DNA of 64,000 bases from CALSMU01 sp965230225. GTDB lineage: Bacteria; Bacteroidota; Bacteroidia; Flavobacteriales_D; Parvicellaceae. The DNA is taken from assembly GCA_965230225.1 (NCBI GenBank), contig CBDDKM010000004.1, positions 207,535 through 271,534 of the forward strand. The letters run 5' to 3'. Both the position numbers and the translations under genes were made by a program. Below the pieces are notes generated by a model. It was not told the DNA's origin and searched no databases. It worked only from the letters and a program-made list of their open reading frames with translations. Of the stretch, positions 35,735 through 43,250 are shown piece by piece (position 1 is the stretch's first letter; each line of letters opens with the position of its first letter).

Positions 35735-36781
35735 TTAATTGTTCTCCGGTCGGAGCTTTCTTACCGTAGCTCCTGCTTGCCACAGTTCAGAATTCCTTAA
35801 CTCGGTTAATTCTACTTCTAGTTTTTCGCGATAATCTTGTTGTGCATTCGCGCTGATTACCACTTCGGCTTCTGCACCACTAGCCACTCTGTCGTATAAC
35901 TCTTCAAATACAGGAGTGGTGGCATTTCTAAATTTATGTCTCCAGTCTAATGCTCCTCTTTGGGCAGTGGTTGAGGTATTGGCATACATCCAGTCCATTC
36001 CGTTTTCCGCCACCAATGGCATTAAACTTTGAGTTAATTCTTCTACCGTTTCGTTGAATGCTTCAGAAGGAGAGTGCCCATGTTTTCTTAGTACATTGTA
36101 CTGTGCTTCAAACAGACCGGCCAATGCTCCCATTAAAATTCCTCTTTCTCCCGTTAGGTCAGAATAAACTTCTTTCTCAAAATCGGTTTCAAAAAGGTAT
36201 CCCGATCCAACACCTATACCTAGTGCAACAACTCGATCCTTCGCCTTCCCTGTAGCATCCTGGAAAATGGCAAAACTGGAGTTAAGCCCTTTACCTTCCA
36301 CAAACATTCTTCTCAACGAAGTTCCGGATCCTTTTGGTGCAACCAATATTACATCAACATCTGATGGAGGAACAATTCCGGTTTTATCCTTATAGGTTAC
36401 TCCAAATCCATGCGAAAAATAGAGTGCCTTACCTGGGGTTAAGTGCTTCTTGATGGTCTCCCATTGTTGAATCTGTCCAGCATCCGAAAGCAAGTATTGC
36501 AAGATGGTAGCACGTTCTGCTGCCTCTTCCAGTTCAAATAGGTTTTCTCCCGGAACCCAACCATCCTGTACAGCTTTGTCCCACGATTTAGATCCTTTTC
36601 TTTGACCTACAATTACGTTAAACCCATTGTCTCTTAAGTTGAGCGATTGTCCAGGCCCCTGAACTCCATATCCCAATACCGCAATGGTTTCGTCTTTTAA
36701 TGTCTCTAATGCTTTTTGTAGCGGAAATTCCTCTCTGGTTACTACATTTTCCTCTACACCTCCAAAATTTAAAGTTGCCAT
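35735..36781 (-). CDS. ilvC: Ketol-acid reductoisomerase
   Basis: 348 residues. Rossmann motif ETIAVLGYGVQGPGQSLNLRDNG and the NADP-selecting loop GQRKGSKSWDKA are near the N-terminus. The metal/catalytic KARI domain follows (VAPKGSGTSLRRMFVEGKG, DLTGERGILMGALAGLFEAQYN, ENGMDWMYANTSTTAQRGA). Length and the PGQSLNLRDNG variant match the Bacteroidota/fungal-type branch. It isomerises and reduces acetolactate and acetohydroxybutyrate. It sits between ilvN (19-base gap) and ilvA (4-base gap). Confidence 0.97.
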   Translation of the reverse strand: MATLNFGGVEENVVTREEFPLQKALETLKDETIAVLGYGVQGPGQSLNLRDNGFNVIVGQRKGSKSWDKAVQDGWVPGENLFELEEAAERATILQYLLSDAGQIQQWETIKKHLTPGKALYFSHGFGVTYKDKTGIVPPSDVDVILVAPKGSGTSLRRMFVEGKGLNSSFAIFQDATGKAKDRVVALGIGVGSGYLFETDFEKEVYSDLTGERGILMGALAGLFEAQYNVLRKHGHSPSEAFNETVEELTQSLMPLVAENGMDWMYANTSTTAQRGALDWRHKFRNATTPVFEELYDRVASGAEAEVVISANAQQDYREKLEVELTELRNSELWQAGATVRKLRPENN

Positions 36782-36800
36782 AATTAATTGTTTTTTTGTT

Positions 36801-37343
36801 TTAGTTGATTGCCGCTGCTAAAGCGTGCTCGTTTAATTGATAAGTTGAATTGTTTTCTGGTTTAGTAATAGCCACCCTTCCTGAGCGAACAAACTCTTTC
36901 AGTCCAAATGGTTTTAGTTCTTTGTAAAGAAGTTTAGTCTCCTCTTTGTGCCCCGTTTTTTCCAATACAGTAAAGTCCTTTTCTACCGATAGTACTCGTG
37001 CATGGTGTTTTCGGATCAGTTGTTCTGCTCCACAACCATTAGTTAAGGAGGCAGTTTCAATTTTGTACAGAGCAATTTCCTGATAGATCAGGTTGTCATC
37101 CACCTCGGCATAGGCGCTGTGGATTTCAATTTGCTTTTCCAATTGTTTAACAATGGTGGCTACATTTTTTTCCGTTTCTTCCACCACAATGGTATATCGA
37201 AACAGGTTCCAATGTTCGCTTTCAGATACGGTGAGGCAGTCGATGTTCACCTTTCTTCTGTTGAATATGGATGTTACCCGATTGAGTAATCCAGCTCGGT
37301 TTTCTGAAAATACCGTTATGGTATGTTTCTTTTTCGTGTTCAT
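36801..37343 (-). CDS. ilvN: Acetolactate synthase small (regulatory) subunit
   Basis: 180 residues. An ACT domain opens the protein (HTITVFSENRAGLLNRVTSIFNRRKVNIDCLTVSES), and an ALS_ss_C-like domain closes it. It activates the large subunit and confers valine feedback. Fourth gene of the operon, 10 bases after ilvB. Confidence 0.95.
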   Translation of the reverse strand: MNTKKKHTITVFSENRAGLLNRVTSIFNRRKVNIDCLTVSESEHWNLFRYTIVVEETEKNVATIVKQLEKQIEIHSAYAEVDDNLIYQEIALYKIETASLTNGCGAEQLIRKHHARVLSVEKDFTVLEKTGHKEETKLLYKELKPFGLKEFVRSGRVAITKPENNSTYQLNEHALAAAIN

Positions 37344-37353
37344 ATCTGTTTGT

Positions 37354-39075
37354 TTATTGTTCTAGTATCATTTCATTTACTGCAGATCCAGCGGGCATCA
37401 TTGGGAATACATTATCTTCCTGTCCCACCATTACTTCTAACAAGAAAGAACCATCGTGCTCCATCATTGCTTTTAATCCACTGCGTAAATCTTCTCTGTT
37501 TTCTATTTTTTCTGTTCCTATTCCGTAGCCCTTAGCCACCGATTGAAAATCCGGGTTAACCATTTCAGTAGAGGCATATCGTTTATCAAAAAATAGCTGT
37601 TGCCACTGTCTAACCATTCCAAGAAACTGGTTGTTGAGCACCAATATTTTTACATCAACTCCCGTTTGAAGTATGGTTCCCAATTCCTGGATGTTCATTT
37701 GAACACCACCATCCCCGTTGATGGCCACCACCGTTTGATCAGGTGCTCCTAACTTTGCCCCAATAGCAGCTGGTAAGCAAAATCCCATGGTTCCCAATCC
37801 GCCGGAAGAGATCAATTTTTTACTTCCCTTAAACTTAGAATAGCGTCCCGCTATCATTTGGTGTTGCCCTACATCGGTAACGATAATAGCCTCACCTTTG
37901 GTAAACTCATTGAGCGCACTTACCACCTCTGTCATGGTCATCATATCAGTAGATTCACTCAACTCTTTCTCTATTACTTTGGTTTGTTCTTCCTGGTGAT
38001 AAGGAGAAAACTTAGAGATCCACTCGGAATGTTCTTTTTGATGAATCATTTTGGTGAGCACCGTAAGTGTTGTTTTACAGTTGCCCGGAACAGCTACATC
38101 CGTTTTTACATTTTTGTCAATCTCATAAGGATCTATTTCCAGATGGATTACCTTGGCCTGTTGAGCATACTTTTCCAGGTTTCCGGTTACTCGATCATCG
38201 AAGCGCATTCCGATGGCGATCAATACATCGCATTCGTTGGTCATCATGTTAGGTGCATAGTTTCCGTGCATTCCCAACATACCCATGTATTGTGGGTGAT
38301 CAGTTGATAAAGCCGATAATCCCAATAAAGTAGAGGCGCAAGGTGCTCCTGATTTTTCTACAAATTTTTTGAATTCGTTTTCAGCATTTCCCAACAATAC
38401 TCCCTGTCCGAATAGTATGAATGGTTTCTGGGCATTGTTGATCAATTCAGAAGCATCTAAATAATTGTCCATACTACATTCTGGTTCCGGTTGGTAACTT
38501 ACTATCCCTTCGCATGACCGATATGAGAAGTCTGCGGTCTGCAATTGAGCATCTTTAGTGATGTCGATTAATACCGGTCCCGGTCTACCGGATTTGGCGA
38601 TGTAAAATGCCTTGGCCATCACTTCAGGTATTTCTTCTGCCGAAGTAATCTGATAGTTCCATTTGGTAACGGGCATCGAGATGTCTATGATATCAGTTTC
38701 CTGAAAAGCATCGGTTCCCAATAAATGGCTGGGTACTTGCCCAGTGATACAAACCAATGGGGTAGAATCTATTTGAGCATCTGCGATTCCGGTGATTAAA
38801 TTAGTAGCACCAGGTCCTGAAGTAGCCATGCAAACTCCTACTTTACCTGACGATCTGGCATAGCCTTGTGCTGCATGAACCGCCCCTTGTTCGTGTCTGG
38901 TTAATACGTGTTTAAGTGTGTCCTGAAATTTGAATAGTACGTCGTAAACAGGCATAATTGCTCCTCCAGGATATCCAAATAATGTATCTACTCCCTCTTC
39001 CAACAAGCACTTTATCAGCGCTGTGGACCCATCCAGGGTTTGGGTTGTTGACTGTGGTTGTGTGATTGTTTTCAT
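37354..39075 (-). CDS. ilvB: Acetolactate synthase large (catalytic) subunit
   Basis: 573 residues, a thiamine-diphosphate enzyme. Visible: LLEEGVDTLFGYPGGAIMPVYD with the conserved N-terminal region, the ThDP glutamate in LTRHEQGAVHAAQGYARSSG, the central FAD-type domain, and the metal/ThDP motif NGDGGVQMNIQELGTILQTG...LNNQFLGMV. It condenses pyruvate with pyruvate or 2-oxobutanoate. One base separates it from ilvD upstream. Confidence 0.98.
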   Translation of the reverse strand: MKTITQPQSTTQTLDGSTALIKCLLEEGVDTLFGYPGGAIMPVYDVLFKFQDTLKHVLTRHEQGAVHAAQGYARSSGKVGVCMATSGPGATNLITGIADAQIDSTPLVCITGQVPSHLLGTDAFQETDIIDISMPVTKWNYQITSAEEIPEVMAKAFYIAKSGRPGPVLIDITKDAQLQTADFSYRSCEGIVSYQPEPECSMDNYLDASELINNAQKPFILFGQGVLLGNAENEFKKFVEKSGAPCASTLLGLSALSTDHPQYMGMLGMHGNYAPNMMTNECDVLIAIGMRFDDRVTGNLEKYAQQAKVIHLEIDPYEIDKNVKTDVAVPGNCKTTLTVLTKMIHQKEHSEWISKFSPYHQEEQTKVIEKELSESTDMMTMTEVVSALNEFTKGEAIIVTDVGQHQMIAGRYSKFKGSKKLISSGGLGTMGFCLPAAIGAKLGAPDQTVVAINGDGGVQMNIQELGTILQTGVDVKILVLNNQFLGMVRQWQQLFFDKRYASTEMVNPDFQSVAKGYGIGTEKIENREDLRSGLKAMMEHDGSFLLEVMVGQEDNVFPMMPAGSAVNEMILEQ

Positions 39076-39076
39076 C

Positions 39077-40753
39077 TTAAAATTTGTCTGTTACGCATCC
39101 ACTAGAAGCAGATGACACGGTTTTAGCATATTTGTACAATACCCCTCTTTCCACTCGTAATGGAGGAGCTTGCCATGTTTGTTTTCTTAGAGCCAGTTCT
39201 TCTTCGGGAACGTGAAGTTCTATAGTGTTTTTTTCAGCATCGATGGTAATTTGATCTCCATTCTCAACCAGTGCTATGGTTCCTCCCACTTGAGCCTCTG
39301 GTGCAATGTGTCCCACCACAAAACCGTGGGTTCCACCTGAGAATCTACCATCTGTTATCAGGGCAACGTCGTTTCCTAATCCAGCCCCCATAATGGCCGC
39401 AGTTGGTTTTAGCATTTCCGGCATTCCAGGCCCTCCTTGTGGTCCTTCGTATCGAATTACGATCACATCACCCTTTTGAACCTCATTGTTGGCGATTCCG
39501 TCATTGGCTTCAAATTCACCATTGTAAACCCTTGCCTTACCACTAAACTTCAATCCTTCCTTACCGGTTATTTTTGCCACCGATCCCTGCGTGGCAAGGT
39601 TTCCAAACAATATTCTCAAATGCCCCGTTGGTTTTATTGGCGAGCTAACTGGCTTAATTACTTGCTGGTTCTTTAGCATTGATGGAACATCTGCCAGGTT
39701 CTCCGCCAACGTTTTTCCTGTTATGGTTAAGCATGAGCCATCCAATATTCCCAATTCTAATAAGTACTTCATTACGGCGGGCATTCCACCGATTCGATGA
39801 ACATCTTCCATCAGGAATTTCCCACTTGGTTTAAGATCAGCAAGGAATGGAGTAGTATCCGATATGCGCTGAAAGTCTTCCAACGTAAAGGAAACGTCTG
39901 CCGCATCTGCTATGGCCAAAAAGTGCAATACAGCGTTAGTAGACCCTCCCAGTACGGTGATCAGTTTTATGGCATTCTCGATGGATTTTTTGGTGATGAT
40001 GTCCTTGGGCTTCAGGTCCAATTCTATCAATTTGGTTAGTGCTTTACCGGCAGCTTCACATTCTTCTACTTTGTTGGTACTAACCGCTGGGTTAGAAGAA
40101 TTATAAGGAAGTGACATCCCAAGCGCCTCGATAGCAGCAGCCATGGTGTTGGCGGTATACATACCTCCGCAAGCACCAGATCCCGGGCAAGCATTTTTAA
40201 CAATGTTCTTAAACTTTTCCTCATCGATGGTACCGGCAACTTTAGCTCCCCATGCTTCAAAAGCGGAAACGATATCTAGCTTTTTCCCATCAAAACTTCC
40301 GGATTCTATGGTTCCACCATAAACCAATACTGCAGGTCTGTTTAGGCGGAGCATGCCAATGATTGCACCCGGCATGTTTTTATCGCATCCCACTACACAA
40401 GCTACTCCATCGTAGCACAATCCTTCCACCACCGTTTCTACAGAATCTGCTATTAAATCTCTGGAAGGAAGCGAGAATCGCATTCCAAATGTTCCCATCG
40501 AAATTCCGTCACTCACCCCGATGGTGTTAAAAATTAATCCAACTGCACCGGAAGAATTAATTCCTTCTTTCACGTGTTTTGCCAAACCGTTTAGGTGCAT
40601 GTTGCAAGGATTCCCTTCGTAACCTGTACTGGCTACTCCCACCAATGGTTTTTTCAAATCTTCTTCTGTAAGCCCTATGGCGTAAAGCATGGCTTGTGCC
40701 GCAGGTTGGGAAGAGTTTTGTGTAACCTCTTTACTGTATTTGTTAAGTTCCAT
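39077..40753 (-). CDS. ilvD: Dihydroxy-acid dehydratase
   Basis: 558 residues from the ATG at 40753; an upstream TTG at 40774 gives an unneeded extension. IlvD/Edd family features: GVASTGYEGNPCNMHLNGLA, VVGCDKNMPGAIIGM, NACPGSGACGGMYTANTM and GRFSGGTHGFVVGHIAPEA. The three conserved cysteines in NPCNMH, GCDKN and GACGGM are the iron-sulfur ligands. It dehydrates dihydroxy acids to the 2-keto acid precursors of valine and isoleucine. Second gene of the operon, 145 bases after ilvE. Confidence 0.97.
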   Translation of the reverse strand: MELNKYSKEVTQNSSQPAAQAMLYAIGLTEEDLKKPLVGVASTGYEGNPCNMHLNGLAKHVKEGINSSGAVGLIFNTIGVSDGISMGTFGMRFSLPSRDLIADSVETVVEGLCYDGVACVVGCDKNMPGAIIGMLRLNRPAVLVYGGTIESGSFDGKKLDIVSAFEAWGAKVAGTIDEEKFKNIVKNACPGSGACGGMYTANTMAAAIEALGMSLPYNSSNPAVSTNKVEECEAAGKALTKLIELDLKPKDIITKKSIENAIKLITVLGGSTNAVLHFLAIADAADVSFTLEDFQRISDTTPFLADLKPSGKFLMEDVHRIGGMPAVMKYLLELGILDGSCLTITGKTLAENLADVPSMLKNQQVIKPVSSPIKPTGHLRILFGNLATQGSVAKITGKEGLKFSGKARVYNGEFEANDGIANNEVQKGDVIVIRYEGPQGGPGMPEMLKPTAAIMGAGLGNDVALITDGRFSGGTHGFVVGHIAPEAQVGGTIALVENGDQITIDAEKNTIELHVPEEELALRKQTWQAPPLRVERGVLYKYAKTVSSASSGCVTDKF

Positions 40754-40898
40754 GTTTGTTGTTTTGCGGATCAAATATTCAATCTTGATTTGGATACTCG
40801 AAAACCAAAAAAAATGAAGAATTAAGATGTTTAACTACTGTGGAATTCTTCTGTAGGTACTGTAAATTCTCAGTTTTTGATTTTCCTCGTTACACTTG

Positions 40899-41789
40899 TT
40901 AAACCAGTGCAAAATCTTTTATTTCTTTTCCTTTTACCTTCTTTTGGTACATTTTTGATAGCTCAAATCCCAAAGAATCTTCCCAGTTCAATCGAAAAGA
41001 ATGATCGTCCAAGGATTCTATTCCTGCAATCTCGGCAGCTGTACCTGTGTAAAAAGCCGAATCTGCCCCGTGTACTTCTTCTGGGGTAAAGTGCTTTTCT
41101 TCTAGTGAGATTTCTAATTCTTCGCACATTTCAAATACGGTAGCTCTGGTTATTCCGGCCAGTATATTTCCCAGTGGAGGAGTGTATAATTTACCATCCT
41201 TTTCAAAGAAAAAATTGGCTCCTGGTCCCTCTGCTACATAACCATTCATGTCCAGTAATAATGCCTCATCATAACCAGCTTGTTTCGCTTCAGTTGTGGC
41301 CAATATCGAATTGGTATAATGCCCTGTAACTTTGGCTTCTACATGACAAGATTTAGGATTGGGACGTTGAAAAGAAGATGTTTTTAAACGAAGTAATTGG
41401 CTTCCCAAATATCTTCCCCATTCCCATGCACAAAGTAGCAAGTGTACTTCTTCGGTTGGTTCCAGTTTCATGTTGGCTCCCAGATATACCAGGGGTCTGA
41501 TGTAGGCATCCCCCAGATTATTTTTCTCCAGCAATTCGTAAGTTAATGCGGTTAACTCTTCCACGGTGTAATCCAGTTGGATATGCATCTTTTGAGCTGA
41601 GTACAACAAGCGTTCATAGTGCTCTTTAGCTTTGAAGACCTGCGGCCCATCGTCCGTTTGGTAAGATCTGATTCCTTCGAATACTCCGTTTCCATAATGC
41701 ATGGTTTGGTTGTAAAGGTCAGTGCTTGTTTCGTTAGCTTTTAGCCATTTTCCATCCAGAAATACGGTGGTGTGTTTGTCGAAATACAT
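40899..41789 (-). CDS. ilvE: Branched-chain amino acid aminotransferase
   Basis: 296 residues from the ATG whose complement is at 41787-41789 (MYFDKHTTVFLDG). The open frame runs to 41861, but that part overlaps a transcription terminator and is rejected. Class IV aminotransferase landmarks: MHYGNGVFEGIRSY, VEAKVTGHYTNSILATTEAKQAGYDEALLLD with the PLP Lys in EAKVTGHY, GPGANFFFEKDGKLYTP, ILAGITRATV. It performs the final transamination to Ile, Val and Leu. First gene of ilvEDBNCA; expression is predicted to be controlled by two attenuators immediately upstream. Confidence 0.97.
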   Translation of the reverse strand: MYFDKHTTVFLDGKWLKANETSTDLYNQTMHYGNGVFEGIRSYQTDDGPQVFKAKEHYERLLYSAQKMHIQLDYTVEELTALTYELLEKNNLGDAYIRPLVYLGANMKLEPTEEVHLLLCAWEWGRYLGSQLLRLKTSSFQRPNPKSCHVEAKVTGHYTNSILATTEAKQAGYDEALLLDMNGYVAEGPGANFFFEKDGKLYTPPLGNILAGITRATVFEMCEELEISLEEKHFTPEEVHGADSAFYTGTAAEIAGIESLDDHSFRLNWEDSLGFELSKMYQKKVKGKEIKDFALV

Positions 41790-41822
41790 GATTATTTGTT
41801 TTGTGTTTTTTGATTTAGGTGT

Positions 41823-41858
41823 AAAAAAAAAGCCCTTCTCGATGTGAGAAGGGCTTTT
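41823..41858 (-). terminator. Attenuator 2: intrinsic terminator upstream of ilvE
   Basis: On the minus strand, stem AAAAGCCCTTCTC/GAGAAGGGCTTTT (13 pairs, 5-base loop) is followed by a long T-run, 34 bases before the ilvE ATG and inside the operon's leader. The RNA segment UCUCACAU (41849-41842), in the 5' arm and loop, is exactly complementary to AUGUGAGA (41889-41882), which overlaps the stop codon of leader peptide 2. These two segments can form an antiterminator in place of the terminator. Confidence 0.9.
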
Positions 41859-41883
41859 CAAATTAGGTATAGCGCTTTAAGTC

Positions 41884-41940
41884 TCACATTCTGGTTGTGC
41901 AGTAAATAATGACAAGAATAATAATGACCAATGCGTACAT
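41884..41940 (-). CDS. ilv leader peptide 2 (18 residues)
   Basis: An ATG-started frame reads MYALVIIILVIIYCTTRM and stops at TGA. Residues 4-12 are an unbroken run of nine branched-chain residues (L-V-I-I-I-L-V-I-I). It lies directly upstream of an intrinsic terminator and of ilvE. Its stop codon is within the segment AUGUGAGA that can pair with the terminator's 5' arm. A ribosome stalled in the Ile/Val/Leu run would leave that segment free (antitermination); one that reaches the stop would cover it (termination). This is the classical leader-peptide attenuation arrangement. Confidence 0.88.
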   Translation of the reverse strand: MYALVIIILVIIYCTTRM

Positions 41941-41960
41941 CTTTGTGTTTGTTATGTTGT

Positions 41961-42000
41961 TAAAAAAAGAAAGCCGTCCTGAACTAACAGGACGGCTTTC
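41961..42000 (-). terminator. Attenuator 1: intrinsic terminator in the ilv leader
   Basis: On the minus strand, a perfect 13-pair stem GAAAGCCGTCCTG/CAGGACGGCTTTC with a 6-base loop is followed by seven T. The segment CCUGUUA of its 5' arm and loop (41991-41985) is complementary to UAACAGG (42036-42030), which begins two bases after the stop codon of leader peptide 1. Termination here would prevent transcription of the second leader and all ilv genes. Confidence 0.9.
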
Positions 42001-42038
42001 GTATATCGTTTAAATTTATCTATACCATCCCTGTTACC

Positions 42039-42095
42039 TCATTCAATAATTAGAATGACGTTAATGACAGATGATATAATAATTTGTTTTTTCAC
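42039..42095 (-). CDS. ilv leader peptide 1 (18 residues, GTG start)
   Basis: A frame with a GTG start reads MKKQIIISSVINVILIIE and stops at TGA. Ten of 18 residues are branched-chain (seven Ile, two Val, one Leu). It starts only ~12 bases after the predicted transcription start, so it is the first thing translated on the ilv transcript. It precedes attenuator 1, and the antiterminator segment UAACAGG follows its stop codon by two bases, where a terminating ribosome would mask it. The start codon is inferred: no ATG is available in frame. Confidence 0.8.
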   Translation of the reverse strand: MKKQIIISSVINVILIIE

Positions 42096-42113
42096 GTTTT
42101 GTTTTTCGCTCCG

Positions 42114-42145
42114 CAAAGTTAGAGTAAAAAAAGTTTCAAAAACAA
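42114..42145 (-). promoter_or_regulatory. Promoter of the ilvEDBNCA operon
   Basis: On the minus strand, TTG (42143-42145), a 21-base spacer and TAACTTTG (42114-42121) match the Bacteroidota TTG...TAnnTTTG consensus. The predicted start is around 42107, immediately before leader peptide 1. Confidence 0.7.
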
Positions 42146-42270
42146 GTAAAAAAATGAAAAAATATTTTCAGGAAGTTAGATTGTATCCTGTAAGTGTTGT
42201 TAAATCAGGTGTTTATGTGTTTGTTTGAAATTGAGTTTTTTTGAGGTGATTGGTTAAAAAAACACCAGAT

Positions 42271-42302
42271 TTGAGTACAGAATTGATTTTGTAGTACTTT
42301 TA
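42271..42302 (+). promoter_or_regulatory. Putative promoter of fdhD
   Basis: TTG (42271-42273), a 21-base spacer and TACTTTTA (42295-42302) fit the phylum consensus with one mismatch in the -7 element. It lies 18 bases before the fdhD ATG. Confidence 0.5.
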
Positions 42303-42320
42303 GGAAGTTCAAAAAAGGAT

Positions 42321-43127
42321 ATGGCAACTGCAAATTATCAGGGGGTTAAATTTTGTGATCGGAAAGCTAAAAACATTACCGATGTATTGGCTGTTGAAGA
42401 AGCTCTTCAAATAGAGATCAATAATGAACCTTTTACAGTTACCATGCGTACCCCGGGAAATGATCTGGAACTAATCAGAGGTTTGCTTTTTTCTGAGGAT
42501 GTTTATACGGATAAGGATAACCCTTTAAATGTGATCGTAAAGGGCGAAAATGATCAGGGAATTCTCACCAAGGTTAACCTGATTATTGATGAGAAACAAT
42601 TGGGTAAGGGGTACCTGAATAGTAGAAGTTTACTGTCTGTTGCCTCTTGCGGGATTTGTGGTAAAACAGAACTGGGGGAAATGGATTTGTCCAATCTGGA
42701 TTCTTACGGCGATAAACGCATCGAGATAGACCATTTGTACGACATGTTTATTCAGATGAATAAGAACCAGCCAACCTTCGAAAGTTCAGGTGGTTCGCAT
42801 GCAGCGGCAGCTTTTGATCAGGAGGGGAAAATGCTTAGTGTTATGGAGGATATTGGCCGGCACAACGCCGTGGATAAAGTGATCGGAGAATTATTGGAAA
42901 AAAGGACAATAAAAGATGCTGTTTGCATGGTGGTGAGTGGTCGAGTATCATACGAAATAATTATCAAGGCTTTTCGGGCCAAAATTCCAATATTGGCAGC
43001 GGTTTCAGCACCTTCTACTTTGTCGGTGGATTTTGCCAAGGAACTTAACATTACTTTACTTGGTTTTTGCAGAGAAAGTAAGGCCACTTGTTATGCCCAT
43101 CCAGAAAGAATTATCGTAGCCGAATAG
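42321..43127 (+). CDS. fdhD: Formate dehydrogenase accessory sulfurtransferase FdhD
   Basis: 268 residues. FdhD signatures: VEEALQIEINNEPFTVTMRTPGND, the mobile Cys loop SVASCGICGK (C-x-x-C), SSGGSHAAAAFDQEGKM, EDIGRHNAVDKVIG, and SGRVSYEIIIKA. FdhD passes sulfur from a cysteine desulfurase to the molybdenum cofactor of formate dehydrogenases, which is needed for activity. It lies upstream of fdsB (124-base gap) and ~17 kb from fdsA, both of which it should serve. Confidence 0.96.
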   Translation: MATANYQGVKFCDRKAKNITDVLAVEEALQIEINNEPFTVTMRTPGNDLELIRGLLFSEDVYTDKDNPLNVIVKGENDQGILTKVNLIIDEKQLGKGYLNSRSLLSVASCGICGKTELGEMDLSNLDSYGDKRIEIDHLYDMFIQMNKNQPTFESSGGSHAAAAFDQEGKMLSVMEDIGRHNAVDKVIGELLEKRTIKDAVCMVVSGRVSYEIIIKAFRAKIPILAAVSAPSTLSVDFAKELNITLLGFCRESKATCYAHPERIIVAE

Positions 43128-43250
43128 TGTTCAATTGCACACCGTTTTATTAGGAATGATTAAAAATTGTTCACCCTTTATTAAAGACGGGAGTAATTCT
43201 ATTCTCTGTTTCATAGATATTGCTATTTTTATGGAAATAATCAGGGAACA

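Larger units (their letters stand above)
41790..42320. other. ilv leader and shared ilvE-fdhD divergent intergenic region (531 bases)
   Basis: The left ~320 bases (41823-42145) hold the ilv promoter, two leader peptides and two terminators described separately. The right ~125 bases (42146-42270) are AT-rich without an obvious gene, and the fdhD promoter candidate follows. No third hairpin or T-box/riboswitch was seen. Confidence 0.8.

Noticed and set aside
41790..41861. N-terminal extension of ilvE
   Set aside because: It would read through the attenuator 2 terminator hairpin; conserved IlvE sequence begins at MYFDKH.
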